64,000 nt of DNA from Micrasema longulum. Lineage: Eukaryota > Arthropoda > Insecta > Trichoptera > Brachycentridae. Numbering within the stretch: the first letter of the stretch is position 1; the number at the start of each line of letters is the position of its first letter. Made by a program: the position numbers and the translations under genes. The DNA is taken from the NCBI GenBank assembly GCA_022494885.1, contig JAGVSM010002884.1, forward strand, positions 1 through 64,000. The letters run 5' to 3'. Below, piece by piece: positions 51,660 through 62,277 of the stretch. Below the pieces are notes generated by a model. That model made no database searches. It saw only the letters and a program-made list of their open reading frames with translations, and was not told the DNA's origin.

Positions 51660-51815
51660 TTACTTATTTATATGACGAGAGACGAAGTACTACAGAAGAT
51701 GGATGTCGATAAATGGACTGTGATGGTTTTTGAAAGAAATGAAAGTATGACTAAATGTGAAATCACTGTGACAAGAGTTATACTAAAACAAATAGAAAAA
51801 AACCCTTTCCACTCT
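51660..51815 (+). pseudogene. RTE-A LINE scrap
   Basis: Encodes MDVDKWTVMVFERNESMTKC, EITVTRVILKQIE, matching the NVDKSKVMVFERDE region of RTE-A (about 22000 on the minus strand). It is cut by repeat P on its 3' side. Confidence 0.65.
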
Positions 51816-51819
51816 TAAC

Positions 51820-52195
51820 GAAAAGGCGGACTGTAAATAAAAAACGAATTTCATTCAGTTTTGTGATTTGGAAATATTTGAGAAAGGATAGGAGCATAGA
51901 ATGGATACCTACCTTTACTGTGATCTGAATGTTTTTCAATTTCTGGCACTGGATCACTAAATGAACTTTAAAATATAACAGTGTTTTCCACGACGCGCGA
52001 CGATTCCAACCACTTTTTATCCGATTTTATGTCAAGCCAAAAATGTTCTTTGTTTTTTCGAATTCGAATCTTCTAATTTTGAATATCTTCTATTTTGATG
52101 TTAGGTAGGTACCATAAAGATGGGTCGAAGGAAGGATGGAAACGAAAGGTAATCGGCCAGGAATAATATCGATAAATGCTGTAATTTATTTAACA
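51820..52195 (+). repeat. Repeat P, copy 1
   Basis: About 376 bp match 60898-61278 in direct orientation: GAAAAGGCGGACTGTAAAT, GAGAAAGGATAGGAGCATAG, CCACTTTTTATCCGATTTTA and AAAGGTAATCGGCCAGGAAT. No reading frame is conserved. It lies between two RTE-A fragments. Confidence 0.75.
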
Positions 52196-52289
52196 CCCAC
52201 CAAAATAAGCTGCAGCAGAGCACATTTGCTTCAGAAAAGCATAATGTGGCTAAGGTATATCCGACCTTTCTCTGCTTTATTTGGGACAA

Positions 52290-53060
52290 CAGATCCTTGT
52301 TCTTGGTAACAAAGATGTACAATGTATGCAAGGGAAGCGATTTGCTGATGAATGTCAATAAATCGAGTGTGATGGTTTTTTAAAGAAATGAAAGTATCAC
52401 TGAATGCTGGAAAGCGCTGTGAATGGAGTTATACTAAAACAAATAGAGGAATTTGTGTACCTGTAAAGTATGTTTACTAGAAATGGAATGACTGAGAAAT
52501 ATATTAAAAGGAGGGTGAATGCCGGAAACAGAGTATACGGTGTACTGAAATCAACTTTGGCAAATTATTGTTTGTTTCAAGAGGCAAAATTAGCAGTTCA
52601 CAGTGGAGTCCTGGTCTCGACCCTGATGTATTGGAGCCAAGTATGGACCTGGAAAAACAGGAATAAAAGTTGGCTAAATGCTGTCGAAATGCGATCTTTC
52701 AGTCGAATGTGTGGTAAAACTATGTATTATCGACCAAATCAAGAAAGGAGCTCTGCGCTGGACGTTTAAACACGTAGAGCGAACGGAAAGCGAAAGAACG
52801 GCTCAAAATATTAACAATGCGAATGTCGATGGACGCAGAAATAGAGGAAGACCGAGAAAGACATGGCATGACCAAATCCAACAAATACTTGAATATGGAC
52901 ATGTCAAAAGTCGGAATAATCTGCGCGCGTGCATGTTCAGATGTATGAATGTAGAGGACGCGAGTTATGTATGCAAAGATAGAGTGATGTGGCGTTCTAT
53001 CCTCTCTGCCTACCCTTACGGGGAAACGGCATGATGGTGTGTTGTTGTAGTTGTAATTCG
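52290..53060 (+). pseudogene. RTE-A LINE, C-terminal third
   Basis: Encodes LVTKMYNVCKGSDLLMNVN, KSSVMVF with a stop, then (52470 frame) MFTRNGMTEKYIKRRVNAGN, EAKLAVHSGVLVSTLMYWSQ, and (52678 frame) IIDQIKKGALRWTFKHVERT, DGRRNRGRPRKTWHDQIQQI and MWRSILSAYPYGETA-stop (53032-53034). Two or more frameshifts. The (GTT)n-type tail follows at 53037-53055. Confidence 0.85.
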
Positions 53061-53460
53061 CAAGAGTGCTGTATTGTACATTTAAATAAATAAATGAATT
53101 AATAACAGAAATGTTCTCATCATCACTATGGCAGCATCATCTGCATGGGATGTGATGTTAATGACCTTATCTCCCTAAGTAGATTCACTACTTTTTTTTA
53201 TTCTTAAAAGCGTTTTTTTAAATATTTATTCTGCTTGTGTAAGAAAAGGTTTTTGCCGTATATATTGTTGTGCTGTATTTAGTTATAAAGGTGCTAAATT
53301 TGCTTTGTTTCTTTGTTGTTCTCAATATGTGTTATTTTCTAAATGTTAATATTATTTATGTCCCGAATCGAGCTGTTGTAACTCCTGGGAATCTAATTCA
53401 ACGTATTGTACTTGTAAAATACTTTGTGTTATATGATTTATAAATAAAATAAAATATAAA
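53061..53460 (+). other. Retroposon-like 3' tails
   Basis: (AAAT)n at 53082-53095. A second 3' end closes with GTGTTATATGATTTATAAAT and an (AAAAT)n tail near 53440-53458. The source families are not recognised. Confidence 0.4.
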
Positions 53461-54194
53461 AAACTTCCTCAGCAAGGGGGTAGTTTGATCAAATTTTTAA
53501 TCACAGCAATGTTAAATGTCATAACAAAAAGTGCTAAATGTTTTTGATACTAAAAATGGATTTGATATCCGTCGCTATCACACAGTTAGACGATATTAAA
53601 TGGTTCTTAACTGCCCAAGCAATAATCCTTCGGATCGCATTATGTTGATATAAAAATCGTTTTATGGGATTTTAATGTGTTGTCCAAAACTCCTTACGGG
53701 ATATTGCCTTATAAAATACATAACGACACATATTTTATGTTAATATGTGTATCTAAGGAGAACGGATGCCTGGCTTTCTAAGAGAAGCTTCCTTTGGGAT
53801 TGTGGAAATACTAAATATTATATGGACCATATCAAACGTAAGTCAAAATAAAGATGTTTATCTTTTTTATTTAATAAAGTGCTTTAGGAATTTGTATTCC
53901 GTTCACTAAGTGATTGGAGTTGCCGTAAAAATATATCCATGTAAATAATGAACATTCGCTGTATCCGGGCGTATGAAAAATATAGTTCTGAATAAGAAAT
54001 GGAATCAGAATCTAAGGGTGCTATTTTGAATCTGAACTGATGATCAAATGTCAAATTACGTAAAATAAATACGAAGACGTGAAACCAAACAATAATTTTC
54101 TGTCATATTTTTGAGAATTAAAATAACTTTTATGCTTTGAGGTAAAAAAGAGTTAACTAGAGTAAACGTAAGCGTTCGAAATATATTCCCTCAA
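53461..54194. other. Unassigned DNA
   Basis: No gene, repeat or RNA supported. Confidence 0.35.
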
Positions 54195-54330
54195 CCTGCG
54201 GCCAATTAGCATATGTTTTATTTTATTTTATTTTATTTAGGAAACATACAGTACAGTTACAAAGTTTTATATTTTACATAGTTAGACTTAACTCTAATGG
54301 ACCAGTGAAGTTTCTATATTATAAAGTAAT
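54195..54330 (-). repeat. LINE-type 3' tail, minus strand
   Basis: The (TTTTA)n run at 54215-54238 is followed by GAAACATACAGTACAGTTAC and TAACTCTAATGGACC. On the minus strand this reads as a 3' UTR ending in an (AAAAT)n tail. Confidence 0.45.
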
Positions 54331-55605
54331 TATATGTAAGGTTATTCATTAAAGTACAAAAAAGAGAAAGAAAATGAACATAAATAGAAGTTGTTTAAAA
54401 ATTGAAATAAAAGTAAAAAATTAAGAAAATTTGTAGAGGTAATTAAAAGTTAAGAATTAAAATAAAGAATCAAAAACATGCTTAGATGTAAAAATAAAAT
54501 AAAATAGTAACATTTTTTTAAATAGGAATAACATAAATATACACATACATATTTTAAGGGATTCAAAGAAACGATAAGAAGAATCTTTAAATAATCTTTA
54601 AATAAGAAAATGCATTTATGTCAATTTAAAAAATATCTTAAAAATTAATGACACATAGTAAGAGCAGCAATATATTGATTTCATATACATATACAATATG
54701 AGTAATTAAAAGTGGTTTAAAAGTATAAAAACATGTCAATGCAGCAGAAAAAAAAGAAGGAATAACAGGTATAGCAAGTTATATTTAAAATTTGGAAAAG
54801 CAATATAAGGAGAAGATTTTAAACCAAAGGTAGTTAATAAAATTTCAGTAAAGCGATTTTAGCAGTAATACAAATTTCAGTAGAAATTTTTTATTAAAAT
54901 TAACAATATTAATGTATGTAATGTGAAGTGATGTAAGAGAAAAAGGGATCAACGGGAGTTGAATTCAAAAGCTTTCAATATGTTTGAACTAACGGACTTT
55001 AGTCTGTTGCGAGCGTTCACCGGCTACTTTTCTCCTCGCAATTACTAAAATGCCGATTTACCTATACGCTAAGATCACTGAATAGATTTATATATCTGTG
55101 GCTAAGATACAGCACAAATCGAGCTGGAAAAGCGAAGGTATAACCTTTCACCGGTAAGTAATGTTTTTATCTTAATGAATACTTGTTTAAAATCGCTACT
55201 TTTATGTCAAAATACGTCTTATTAATATGTTACTAGTCGTGAACTATCTTTTGTCTCTGTTCTGCTCAGTTAGTTGAGCGTATGGTGAAACGATAAACAA
55301 AGGTGACGCGTATGCGGAAGGGAACGACATACTGAATAGAACTTACAGTAGACCGATGTAAACAGTCCGTACTTTTTTATGGACTACTTGTTTTATTTAT
55401 TTTTGCTTCATTAAGTTAATTTATAACATCTTAAGAACTTATATAAACTTTTAATAACATTACAATTTTTTTATCAAAATTTCACATATATTCGGTCGTT
55501 TCTGTTTTTCAGGATTCGTACCCGAGACAAGTTATCGTACCGAACCACCTATTCGGGGTTTTATTAATATTTCAAACACACACTTAACTAAATATGAAAA
55601 AAAAA
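54331..55605. other. Unassigned AT-rich DNA
   Basis: A-rich up to about 54950, with mixed composition after that. 55240-55360 is less AT-rich. Nothing is recognised. Confidence 0.35.
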
Positions 55606-55690
55606 AAATACTTAGTAAAGTGGCCTTGAGGTATTATATTATGAAGATGGCGGTATGTCAGTTATCCATAACAGTAATAACTGGATTCTC
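55606..55690 (+). mobile_element. LINE-A (CR1/L2-like) 3' end only
   Basis: GTAAAGTGGCCTTGAGGTAT, TATATTATGAAGATGGCGG match the 3' UTR at 23490-23550 and 42240-42290. Confidence 0.6.
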
Positions 55691-56081
55691 CATCCCCTTG
55701 AACACAGAACCTAGTTATTTTTCAAGTTTTATCAAACATCTTTCTACACTCACTAACGAGCTTTATAAGTTACCCGCAGGTTTTTAACTGTCACAACCAC
55801 AGCAGACAAAACTACCCTTAATCGACAGCCTACTCATTAAACTTTCCGAATGGGGTTGAAAGAGACCTAAGGCTTATTATCGTCCGCCCCAAGTTTCACC
55901 AAATCTGTTTAAATAGTTACGAACTTCCAACACAACTAACCGCATTTCGTTAGTGAAACTTTAATACACAATTAAACTTTTTGATTTTGCGAATTTGCAC
56001 AAAATACATTTATTTTTCGAATCTGCATCTTTATAAGAGTGCAACGTATAAAAAAGGTTTTTAATGAAAATATAAATAAAT
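55691..56081. other. Unassigned DNA
   Basis: No supported feature. Confidence 0.35.
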
Positions 56082-56292
56082 AAAACAACTTTGTTTTTAA
56101 CCACAATTTTTTTTTCTACCAACCTGTTTCAAAGCTATACAAGCTTCTTTATCAAGGAATACTAAACTAATAAATTGTGTCCTATTTTATTCTATCAATG
56201 CTTTGTAAAGAACTAACACCTTGATAAAGAAGCCTGTATGGCTTTGAAATCGGTCGACAGAAAAAAAAAGTAGATAAAAACAAAGTTGTTTT
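56082..56292. mobile_element. Hairpin element with 75-bp inverted arms
   Basis: Left arm 56082-56157 and right arm 56219-56292 are inverted copies (AAAACAACTTTGTTTTTA; TTTCAAAGCTATACAAGC; TTCTTTATCAAGG). Read from either side, each arm shows CTTGATAA, a stem AAGC/GCTT and TGAAAC or TGAAAT, a layout resembling a decayed hammerhead. It is likely a non-autonomous Penelope-related or similar hairpin element. Confidence 0.55.
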
Positions 56293-56334
56293 AATTATTT
56301 TATTATAAATAAAATAACTTAGTTTTAAATAGCT

Positions 56335-56400
56335 TATTTCGAATTTTATTTCCGAACGATTTCAAAGCTACACAAGCATTTGTAGCTTCGAAACCAGTAA
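56335..56400 (+). repeat. Hairpin scrap related to the preceding element
   Basis: AAAGCTACACAAGCATTTGT, AGCTTCGAAACCAG forms an 8-bp stem (AAGCTACA/TGTAGCTT) followed by GAAAC, as in the neighbouring arms. Confidence 0.4.
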
Positions 56401-56589
56401 AAAAATACCAATTAAAAATATATATATATTTATATTTCGTCTTAAAATAATACACACATAATATATGAATCTTTTTGTATTAACTTATATTTAAATAATA
56501 TTACAATATATACTAATTATTAACATTTCTAAACACTCCCACTCGAAAACAATTACTTTTTAAGATCCAACTAATACTACACACATGTT

Positions 56590-56925
56590 TTTATAACCTT
56601 TTTTTGTGTACTTGTGACTTTTTTGTGTGTATCGGTTTTGAGACGTATCGGTCTCTTCGTCAAGACACTAATTAAACTACATGGAAATCCTACTGTGCAC
56701 CTTCACCATAATACAAATAATACACAACCAGCTTACTGATTGGTCACATGTATCTGCGAATACGGCCATATAATACAAATCAACTCAAGAAAAAAAAGCC
56801 TAAAAATGTCTACGCTTCGATTAAACATTCTCGAAAATGTTTTCCGTCTCTTGTAACAGTAATTTGTAATATTATTATTATTTTTTCAACTGAATAAACA
56901 CCGAATTATTACAATTCGTGATTGC
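56590..56925 (-). pseudogene. PLE-A diverged 3' fragment
   Basis: ATCGGTTTTGAGACGTATCG, GTCTCTTCGTCAAGACAC (56633-56668) is the PLE-A terminal region with a hammerhead-like stem II. The following AACTACATGGAAATCCTACT, GCACCTTCACCATAAT matches the PLE-A 3' UTR. 56888-56920 (AACTGAATAAACACCGAATT) resembles the start of the GIY-YIG region. An FB-like scrap (AAATGTTTTCCGTCTCTTGT) lies between at 56800-56870. Confidence 0.5.
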
Positions 56926-56929
56926 ACTT

Positions 56930-57325
56930 TGCCCGAATCAAATTTTACGGCCATTGAAAATAATTCAAAGATTTTAGGCAACCTTATATGAAGCGCAATG
57001 AATAATAGTCAAAAAACAAGTTCGAAATATATATATAACAGTTTTCAAAACGATTTCACAAAATGACTTTTTTAAGAATCGTGAAACTGAGTTCAAAAAA
57101 GGTTTGAAAATATCTGGCATTTCGTTAAATCGGCGTAGGGCAGTTTCTCTTTATAATTTAGGGCTGCTCTGTTTTTCGGATAAATAATTGGCCGATTGGA
57201 GATTTTATTTGTAAGCATTTTTCAAAGGGTGTATTATTCGGAGATTTCAAAGGAAATTTAACTTGAAAAACAAGGTTGAGAGAATTCGTCGAATCGGAAT
57301 TTCTTCGAATTAAAAGTGTTTTAAT
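56930..57325. other. Unassigned DNA
   Basis: No supported feature. Confidence 0.35.
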
Positions 57326-57375
57326 CATCATCATCATTCCCCTTTCCGCACCCAATGGCGCATAGCGCAGTGTAT
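57326..57375 (-). mobile_element. SINE-3 tail scrap
   Basis: ATCATCATCATTCCCCTTTC, CGCACCCAATGGCGCATAGC is the 3' end of SINE-3 on the minus strand. Confidence 0.65.
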
Positions 57376-57654
57376 TTATGTATTTGAAATCGTAATTAGA
57401 TTATTAACATTTTTTTTGTATACTTTCTTTTTTTATAATTATTTTCTCCTGTTTGAATGAAGAAAAAAAGAATTGCTGATCTGGGGTTACTTCGTATGGA
57501 TCCGCTGACGAAATGATTTTTTATGACCAAGAAAGCAAAAGTTTTTTTTCTTTTCACATGTTGTATTTCATAATTGTTGTAATATTTTATTTTTTACAAG
57601 TGGGATGATACGGAGTGTTTTTTTAACAAACACGTTTTTTTCATAAACAAACAA

Positions 57655-58062
57655 ACCATAACGCCGTTTCCCCGTAGAGGTGGGTAGAGAGGATAGAACG
57701 CCATATCACTATATCTTTGCATACAGACCTCGCATCCACTACATTCATACATCTTCTCATGCACGCACGCCGATTATTCCTACTCTTGACATGTCCATCT
57801 ACAAGTATTTGATGGACTTGATCGTGTCATGTCTCTTTTTCAGTCTTCCTCGTTTTCTGCATCCATCAACGTTCGCATCGAAGACCCTTTTGGCCATTTT
57901 TTTTTTGTCCATTCGCTCTACATGTCCAAACCAACGCAGCACCCCTTTCTTGATTTTGTCGATAATCCAAGTCTCAGTCTTACACAGTTCACGGATCTCG
58001 ACATTTGTGCACCTATCATACAATTTCTCCATAACTTTAATGTTTTCATCCATAACTTAAAA
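57655..58062 (-). pseudogene. RTE-A deletion derivative, junction type 1
   Basis: The minus frame MDENIKVMEKLYDRCTNVEI, RELCKTETWIIDKIKKGVLR, WFGHVERMDKKKMAKRVFDA, GCRKRG, then a broken TWHD and GETA end. The first 11 codons are foreign to RTE-A and shared with the copy at 36466-36882. Confidence 0.8.
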
Positions 58063-58872
58063 CATCCTGCAGCTACACAGCACATGGCGGAATTCTCAGC
58101 CCCATATAAGAATTTCGTATGCTTTGATAGTTCATGACATTAACACGCAGAAGCTAGTTTAGCGAACGTCTTGCAGCTAGCTTCAAAGCGCATTGACGAA
58201 TGACATTCTAAAAAATAAACAATTATTTAAAGAAAAAATAAACATTGTCCAGAGTGGTAATTTAGCAACGTTTTCACAGTATAAATCTGAACAATTAACA
58301 ACTCGTAATAATACTAAACAAATAAAACTACAAAAATAAGGAATTTTCGAGAAATAATTCGTCGCAACGAATTCGAAGAATTTTCATTATAAAGTGATCG
58401 TGTGGTTTTGCGAACAGCACCCCATAGAGTTTTTAAATTAAAATATTACTGCGTAGGTATAACGGAATTTCGAATGAATAATTTAAGGCATTGTTTTCGA
58501 TTCAATTTCGCGTTTTGATTGAAAATTAACCGAGCCTGAAATTGAACATTTAAAAACAATTTAATCAATAAGAGCACGTAAATAATTTATTTTTCTCGGA
58601 TTTGATTCCCAGTAAGGTTGACATTGGTATTTTATTTAACAAGAGTGTCTAGGCAAATATTATTGTAATTAAAAAATATACACGCCTATTTGTTTGCATA
58701 TTTGATTAACCCACTTATTAGCTGAGGGTGGCTCTGATAGATTTTGGTTTTCGTGGTCTGCTAACAAACGAATAAAGAAACATAATCTACAAATCACAAC
58801 TTCGAACATCAAAATAATTAAACCCTAAGACAATTCTTACTTAACCATCCAAAATCTACTCTTACTGAATAC
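58063..58872. other. Unassigned DNA
   Basis: 58070-58200 has slightly higher GC content. No gene or repeat family is recognised. Confidence 0.35.
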
Positions 58873-59817
58873 CAGGGGCAAACCGTGTATAGAAGCGATT
58901 ATGCGCAGCTTACTATTATATTTGACTAACCATAATAATGTTTTATTGTAACTTAATTTACAGAAAAACAAATAAATGATTGACATTTAGTTTAAACCAT
59001 TTCTACCGTTTGTATTTTTATCCTAATATAAATAAAAAAATTAATAAAGCGCGTCCAGCGCCTGCGGTGAGCCAAGAAACTAGCCGATTATTCCAGCTTA
59101 TTTTTTCGTACAAATAAGTATACTATAATATTTTGAGTTTGTCCAAATTTTTGTAGACAAGAACTGGATTCAACTCCCTGGGGAGCTGTTTATATTAACA
59201 TTTTACAACAGAGATGAAGAACATTTAAGAGAAGGTAATATTTACACGGTGTGTAAAGTGGCCACTTAAACCAGCCATTGACAGGTCATAAGCCCTGTAG
59301 ATGCCTAGACTTCTATATTACCTTCTCTTAAATGTTCTTCATCTCTGTTGTAAAATGTTAATAAGTATACTATATTTAGAATATATTAACCCCAGTGCGG
59401 GATTTTTCTCCAAGATTAAACTTGCAGATTACACAAATTATTTGAAGATTCTTGATTTGGAAAACCGTATTTCCAACATTGTTTCTTACGGACTATTTTT
59501 CTTTAAGATGGAACTTTTGACAAAAGACCATAATTACTTTCATGCGTCATATTGCAGGACATATAGCGCTCTACGCGGCCGTTTTTAGCACTATTAATTA
59601 CTAGAACAATGCGGCCAGTTGACATTTCAATTAAATACCTAATATCGACTGAATTCAAAGTGATATTTTTTATTTATTTTTTAATGAATTATATATTTAA
59701 GTAATGGATAATATATCTATATAATATCACATATCACGAAGTTACATCGTTTGAGTTTATTTCATGGATAAGAGTTGTTGTATCACACAGAACCACAGAA
59801 AAATATCAATTTATAGT
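58873..59817 (-). repeat. Repeat Q, copy interrupted by an FB insertion
   Basis: The reverse complement of 20515-21207 with scattered substitutions, split by 59128-59359 plus a 15-bp target duplication. Subtracting the insertion leaves about 698 bp against 693 in the empty copy. The 95-codon frame 59301-59588 runs out of FB into Q and is not conserved, so it is spurious. Confidence 0.85.
59128..59359. mobile_element. FB element: 232-bp insertion with 15-bp target duplication
   Basis: Flanked by identical AATAAGTATACTATA at 59113-59127 and 59360-59374. The allelic repeat copy has this word once (20956-20970, reverse strand). Inside: ATTTTGAGTTTGTCC, CTCCCTGGGGAG, then arm 59197-59241, a spacer (TTACACGGTGTGTAAAGTGG, GACAGGTCATAAGCCCTGTA) and arm 59315-59359, a perfect 45-bp inverted copy. 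No poly(A), no ORF. The transcript would form a long hairpin. Confidence 0.88.
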
Positions 59818-59870
59818 TTATATTACTTATTGATTGATTTGGTGTTTATTTTGTAGAACTCCATATTTAA

Positions 59871-60551
59871 ACTTATAATTAGAAATCAAACACTGATTTG
59901 AGTCTACTGAATACTTTATTTTATTTTTACAAATATAAACATATAAAAATAAAACTTCGCGACAATTGTTTCGCCTTATTAGGGCATTTTCAAACGAATG
60001 TGAAGATTATTTGGATTGAATGTTCTTATATAGTTATAAAATTCAAGGTACTTAAGTAGAAAATAAAAATAATCTTATGAACTATAGCATGTACATTAAT
60101 CATAATTGAGGGAAAAACCAGGTTCAGGGTGAGGATAAGTGTTTAATAGGTAATGGGGAATTTAGGTATTTATATTTGAATTTCGGGGAAAATATAACAA
60201 AGTAAGTATTTATTGACATACAAGTATGTATTGTGAGATATCTAATGAAGCCTTATAGTTTTGTAAATTTAGATAATTGTTGTCGAAAAAAATATCAATA
60301 ATATTATAACAGGTTGTAGTTACAATAATATTATAGTTCATAAGATTATTTTTATTTTCTACTTAAGTACCTTGAATTATATAACTATATAAGAACATTC
60401 AATCCAAATAATCTTCACATTCGTTTGAAAATGCCCTAATAAGGCGAAACTATTGTCACGAAGTTTTATTTTTATATGTTTATATTTGTAAAAATAAAAT
60501 AAAGTATTCAGTAGACTCAAATCAGTGTTTGATTTCTAATTATAAGTTTTA
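59871..60551. mobile_element. PLE-C-like hairpin element with 216-bp inverted arms
   Basis: Left arm 59871-60086 and right arm 60332-60551 are inverted copies with few differences (AATTAGAAATCAAACACTGA; AGTCTACTGAATACTTTA; CATTCAATCCAAATAATCTT). Each arm carries CGTTTGAAAATGCCCTAATA, AGGCGAAAC, then GTC and ACGAAG, where TTCGT and ACGAA can pair as stem I: a hammerhead-like layout with a degraded core. The loop (60087-60331) is unique and has no ORF. Confidence 0.7.
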
Positions 60552-60897
60552 TATTACTTGCATTATATTATGTACATCCTGTGTAGGTACAAATGTATGA
60601 TATTTTTTTTATGGCTTACCTGTAAATAAAATTACCATTTGCCAATGCTGAATACATATAACTATTCAACAATCAAATGACACGCATCATAATCCCAACA
60701 ATATCTTGATATTTTTATGTTTTTCCGCTACGTATTTTTGTATAATTTAATTTAGTACTCACTGTAATTTGGCATATTATTTATTACTCTCATTTCTTAC
60801 TACAGTATAGAGTAAGTTTCTAAAAACCGTATATCAATTATGATTTTAATTATGTTTTTTTTATTTTTTATTTATTGATTTCAATGATACTGTTAAA
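60552..60897. other. Unassigned AT-rich DNA
   Basis: No supported feature. Confidence 0.35.
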
Positions 60898-61278
60898 GAA
60901 AAGGCGGACTGTAAATGAAAAAAAGAATTTCATTCAGTTTTGTGAATGGGAAATATTTGAGAAAGGATAGGAACATGGAATGGATACCTATCTTTAATAT
61001 GATCTGAATGTTCTTCGATTTCTGGTACTGGATGACAAAATGAACTATAAAATGCAACAATGTTTTTAACGACGCGCGACGAATCCAACCACTTTTTATC
61101 CGATTTTATGTGAAGTCAAAAATGTTGTTTGGTTTTTGTTCTATATCCGAATCTTCTAATTTTGATTTTCTACTATCTTGATGTAAGGTAGGTACCATAA
61201 GGATGGGTCAAAGGAAGGATCGAAACGAAAGGTAATCGGCCGGGAATAGTATCGATAAATGCTGTTATTTACTTAACA
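60898..61278 (+). repeat. Repeat P, copy 2
   Basis: Direct match to 51820-52195 with scattered differences. The flanks are unrelated, so the ends mark the repeat borders. It has no terminal inverted repeats and no coding content. Confidence 0.75.
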
Positions 61279-61525
61279 TATAGGATTATTTGATTATTTA
61301 TGAATCTAAATTTGTATAATTTATATTTTAATATTGATTTTTATTGGATTTTTGGTAACACAAAAATAATATTATATTCAATACATTTTTAAAAATCGTA
61401 TTCCTTCATAAGTACACCTCTTTGTGGGTGAGACGACCGGAATTTGACGTTCGCAAAAAGAATGCCATTTTTGAAAAAATATTTATTTTATGTTTTGGAA
61501 TTCAATTACAAAGAAGTACCTAGAT

Positions 61526-62277
61526 TAGTGTTGCCATATTTCGCTAGGGTCTCGTCGGGACGTTCTGCAATGGAGATATGTAGTTTAAAAAAAAAAAAAA
61601 TTTCATAACAGTTTTTCACAAATACAATATAAATGTTTTTCTTACATTTAATGTGTGTTTCTTGTGGAAGAAGTACCGCTGGCCATATTTATTCTATGAC
61701 TCAATATTAACGTAATACTGCAATATTGATCCTACAGTCCCTGGGCCGCGATTATGAACGGCTATCTTATCGGTATATACTGAGACGGTATAAACTAGTA
61801 TCGATATTTATGTAAGGTGTGAATATTTGTATGTAAATTCAAAATATCTTCCTTCGTCGTTAGCCGGTAATTGAACATGTTTAGAAAAAAAAATAAACAT
61901 ATTATATTTTTCATACATAAAACTTAATTTTACTTTCTAGATAAAATTGTGGATAAACTTACCATCAGAAAATGTACCCTAGTAGCAGAAGACATTTTTA
62001 ATCATTATGTTTTTGTGAACAGGAATGGAATTACTGACTTTTACTATATCGACGCAAGTTCAACTTCCATGAAGTTCTTTAGATACATCAATTGCTGAAA
62101 GCATTTTCCACCTTATTTTCACATTCATAGTCAATACGGCAGTGGAAGATTTTTGTTGATTGACAACGTTGCACTGTGTAAGTTTAAATCGGGACATTAT
62201 AGGTTTCATCGGGACGTCGGGACAGAAGACTCAATACCGGTGACAGTCCCGATATATCGGGACGGATGGCAACCCTA
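61526..62277. mobile_element. Non-autonomous hAT-type DNA transposon (752 bp)
   Basis: The 8-bp target duplication ACCTAGAT (61518-61525 and 62278-62285) flanks terminal inverted repeats TAGTGTTGCCAT and its right partner TAGGGTTGCCAT (11 of 12 match). An 8-bp duplication and these ends fit the hAT superfamily. The right subterminal region has CCGATATATCGG palindromes. No transposase frame is present. The interior contains a segment (61735-61794) matching bases 31-82 of the window, so a second element may be nested. Confidence 0.85.

Noticed and set aside
59301..59588. 95-codon protein-coding gene
   Set aside because: The frame crosses from the FB insertion into repeat Q, so it is a chance fusion.
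20515..59817. Giant Maverick/Polinton with repeat Q as terminal inverted repeats
   Set aside because: No integrase, DNA polymerase B, ATPase or capsid remnants lie between the copies, only unrelated retroelement pieces.
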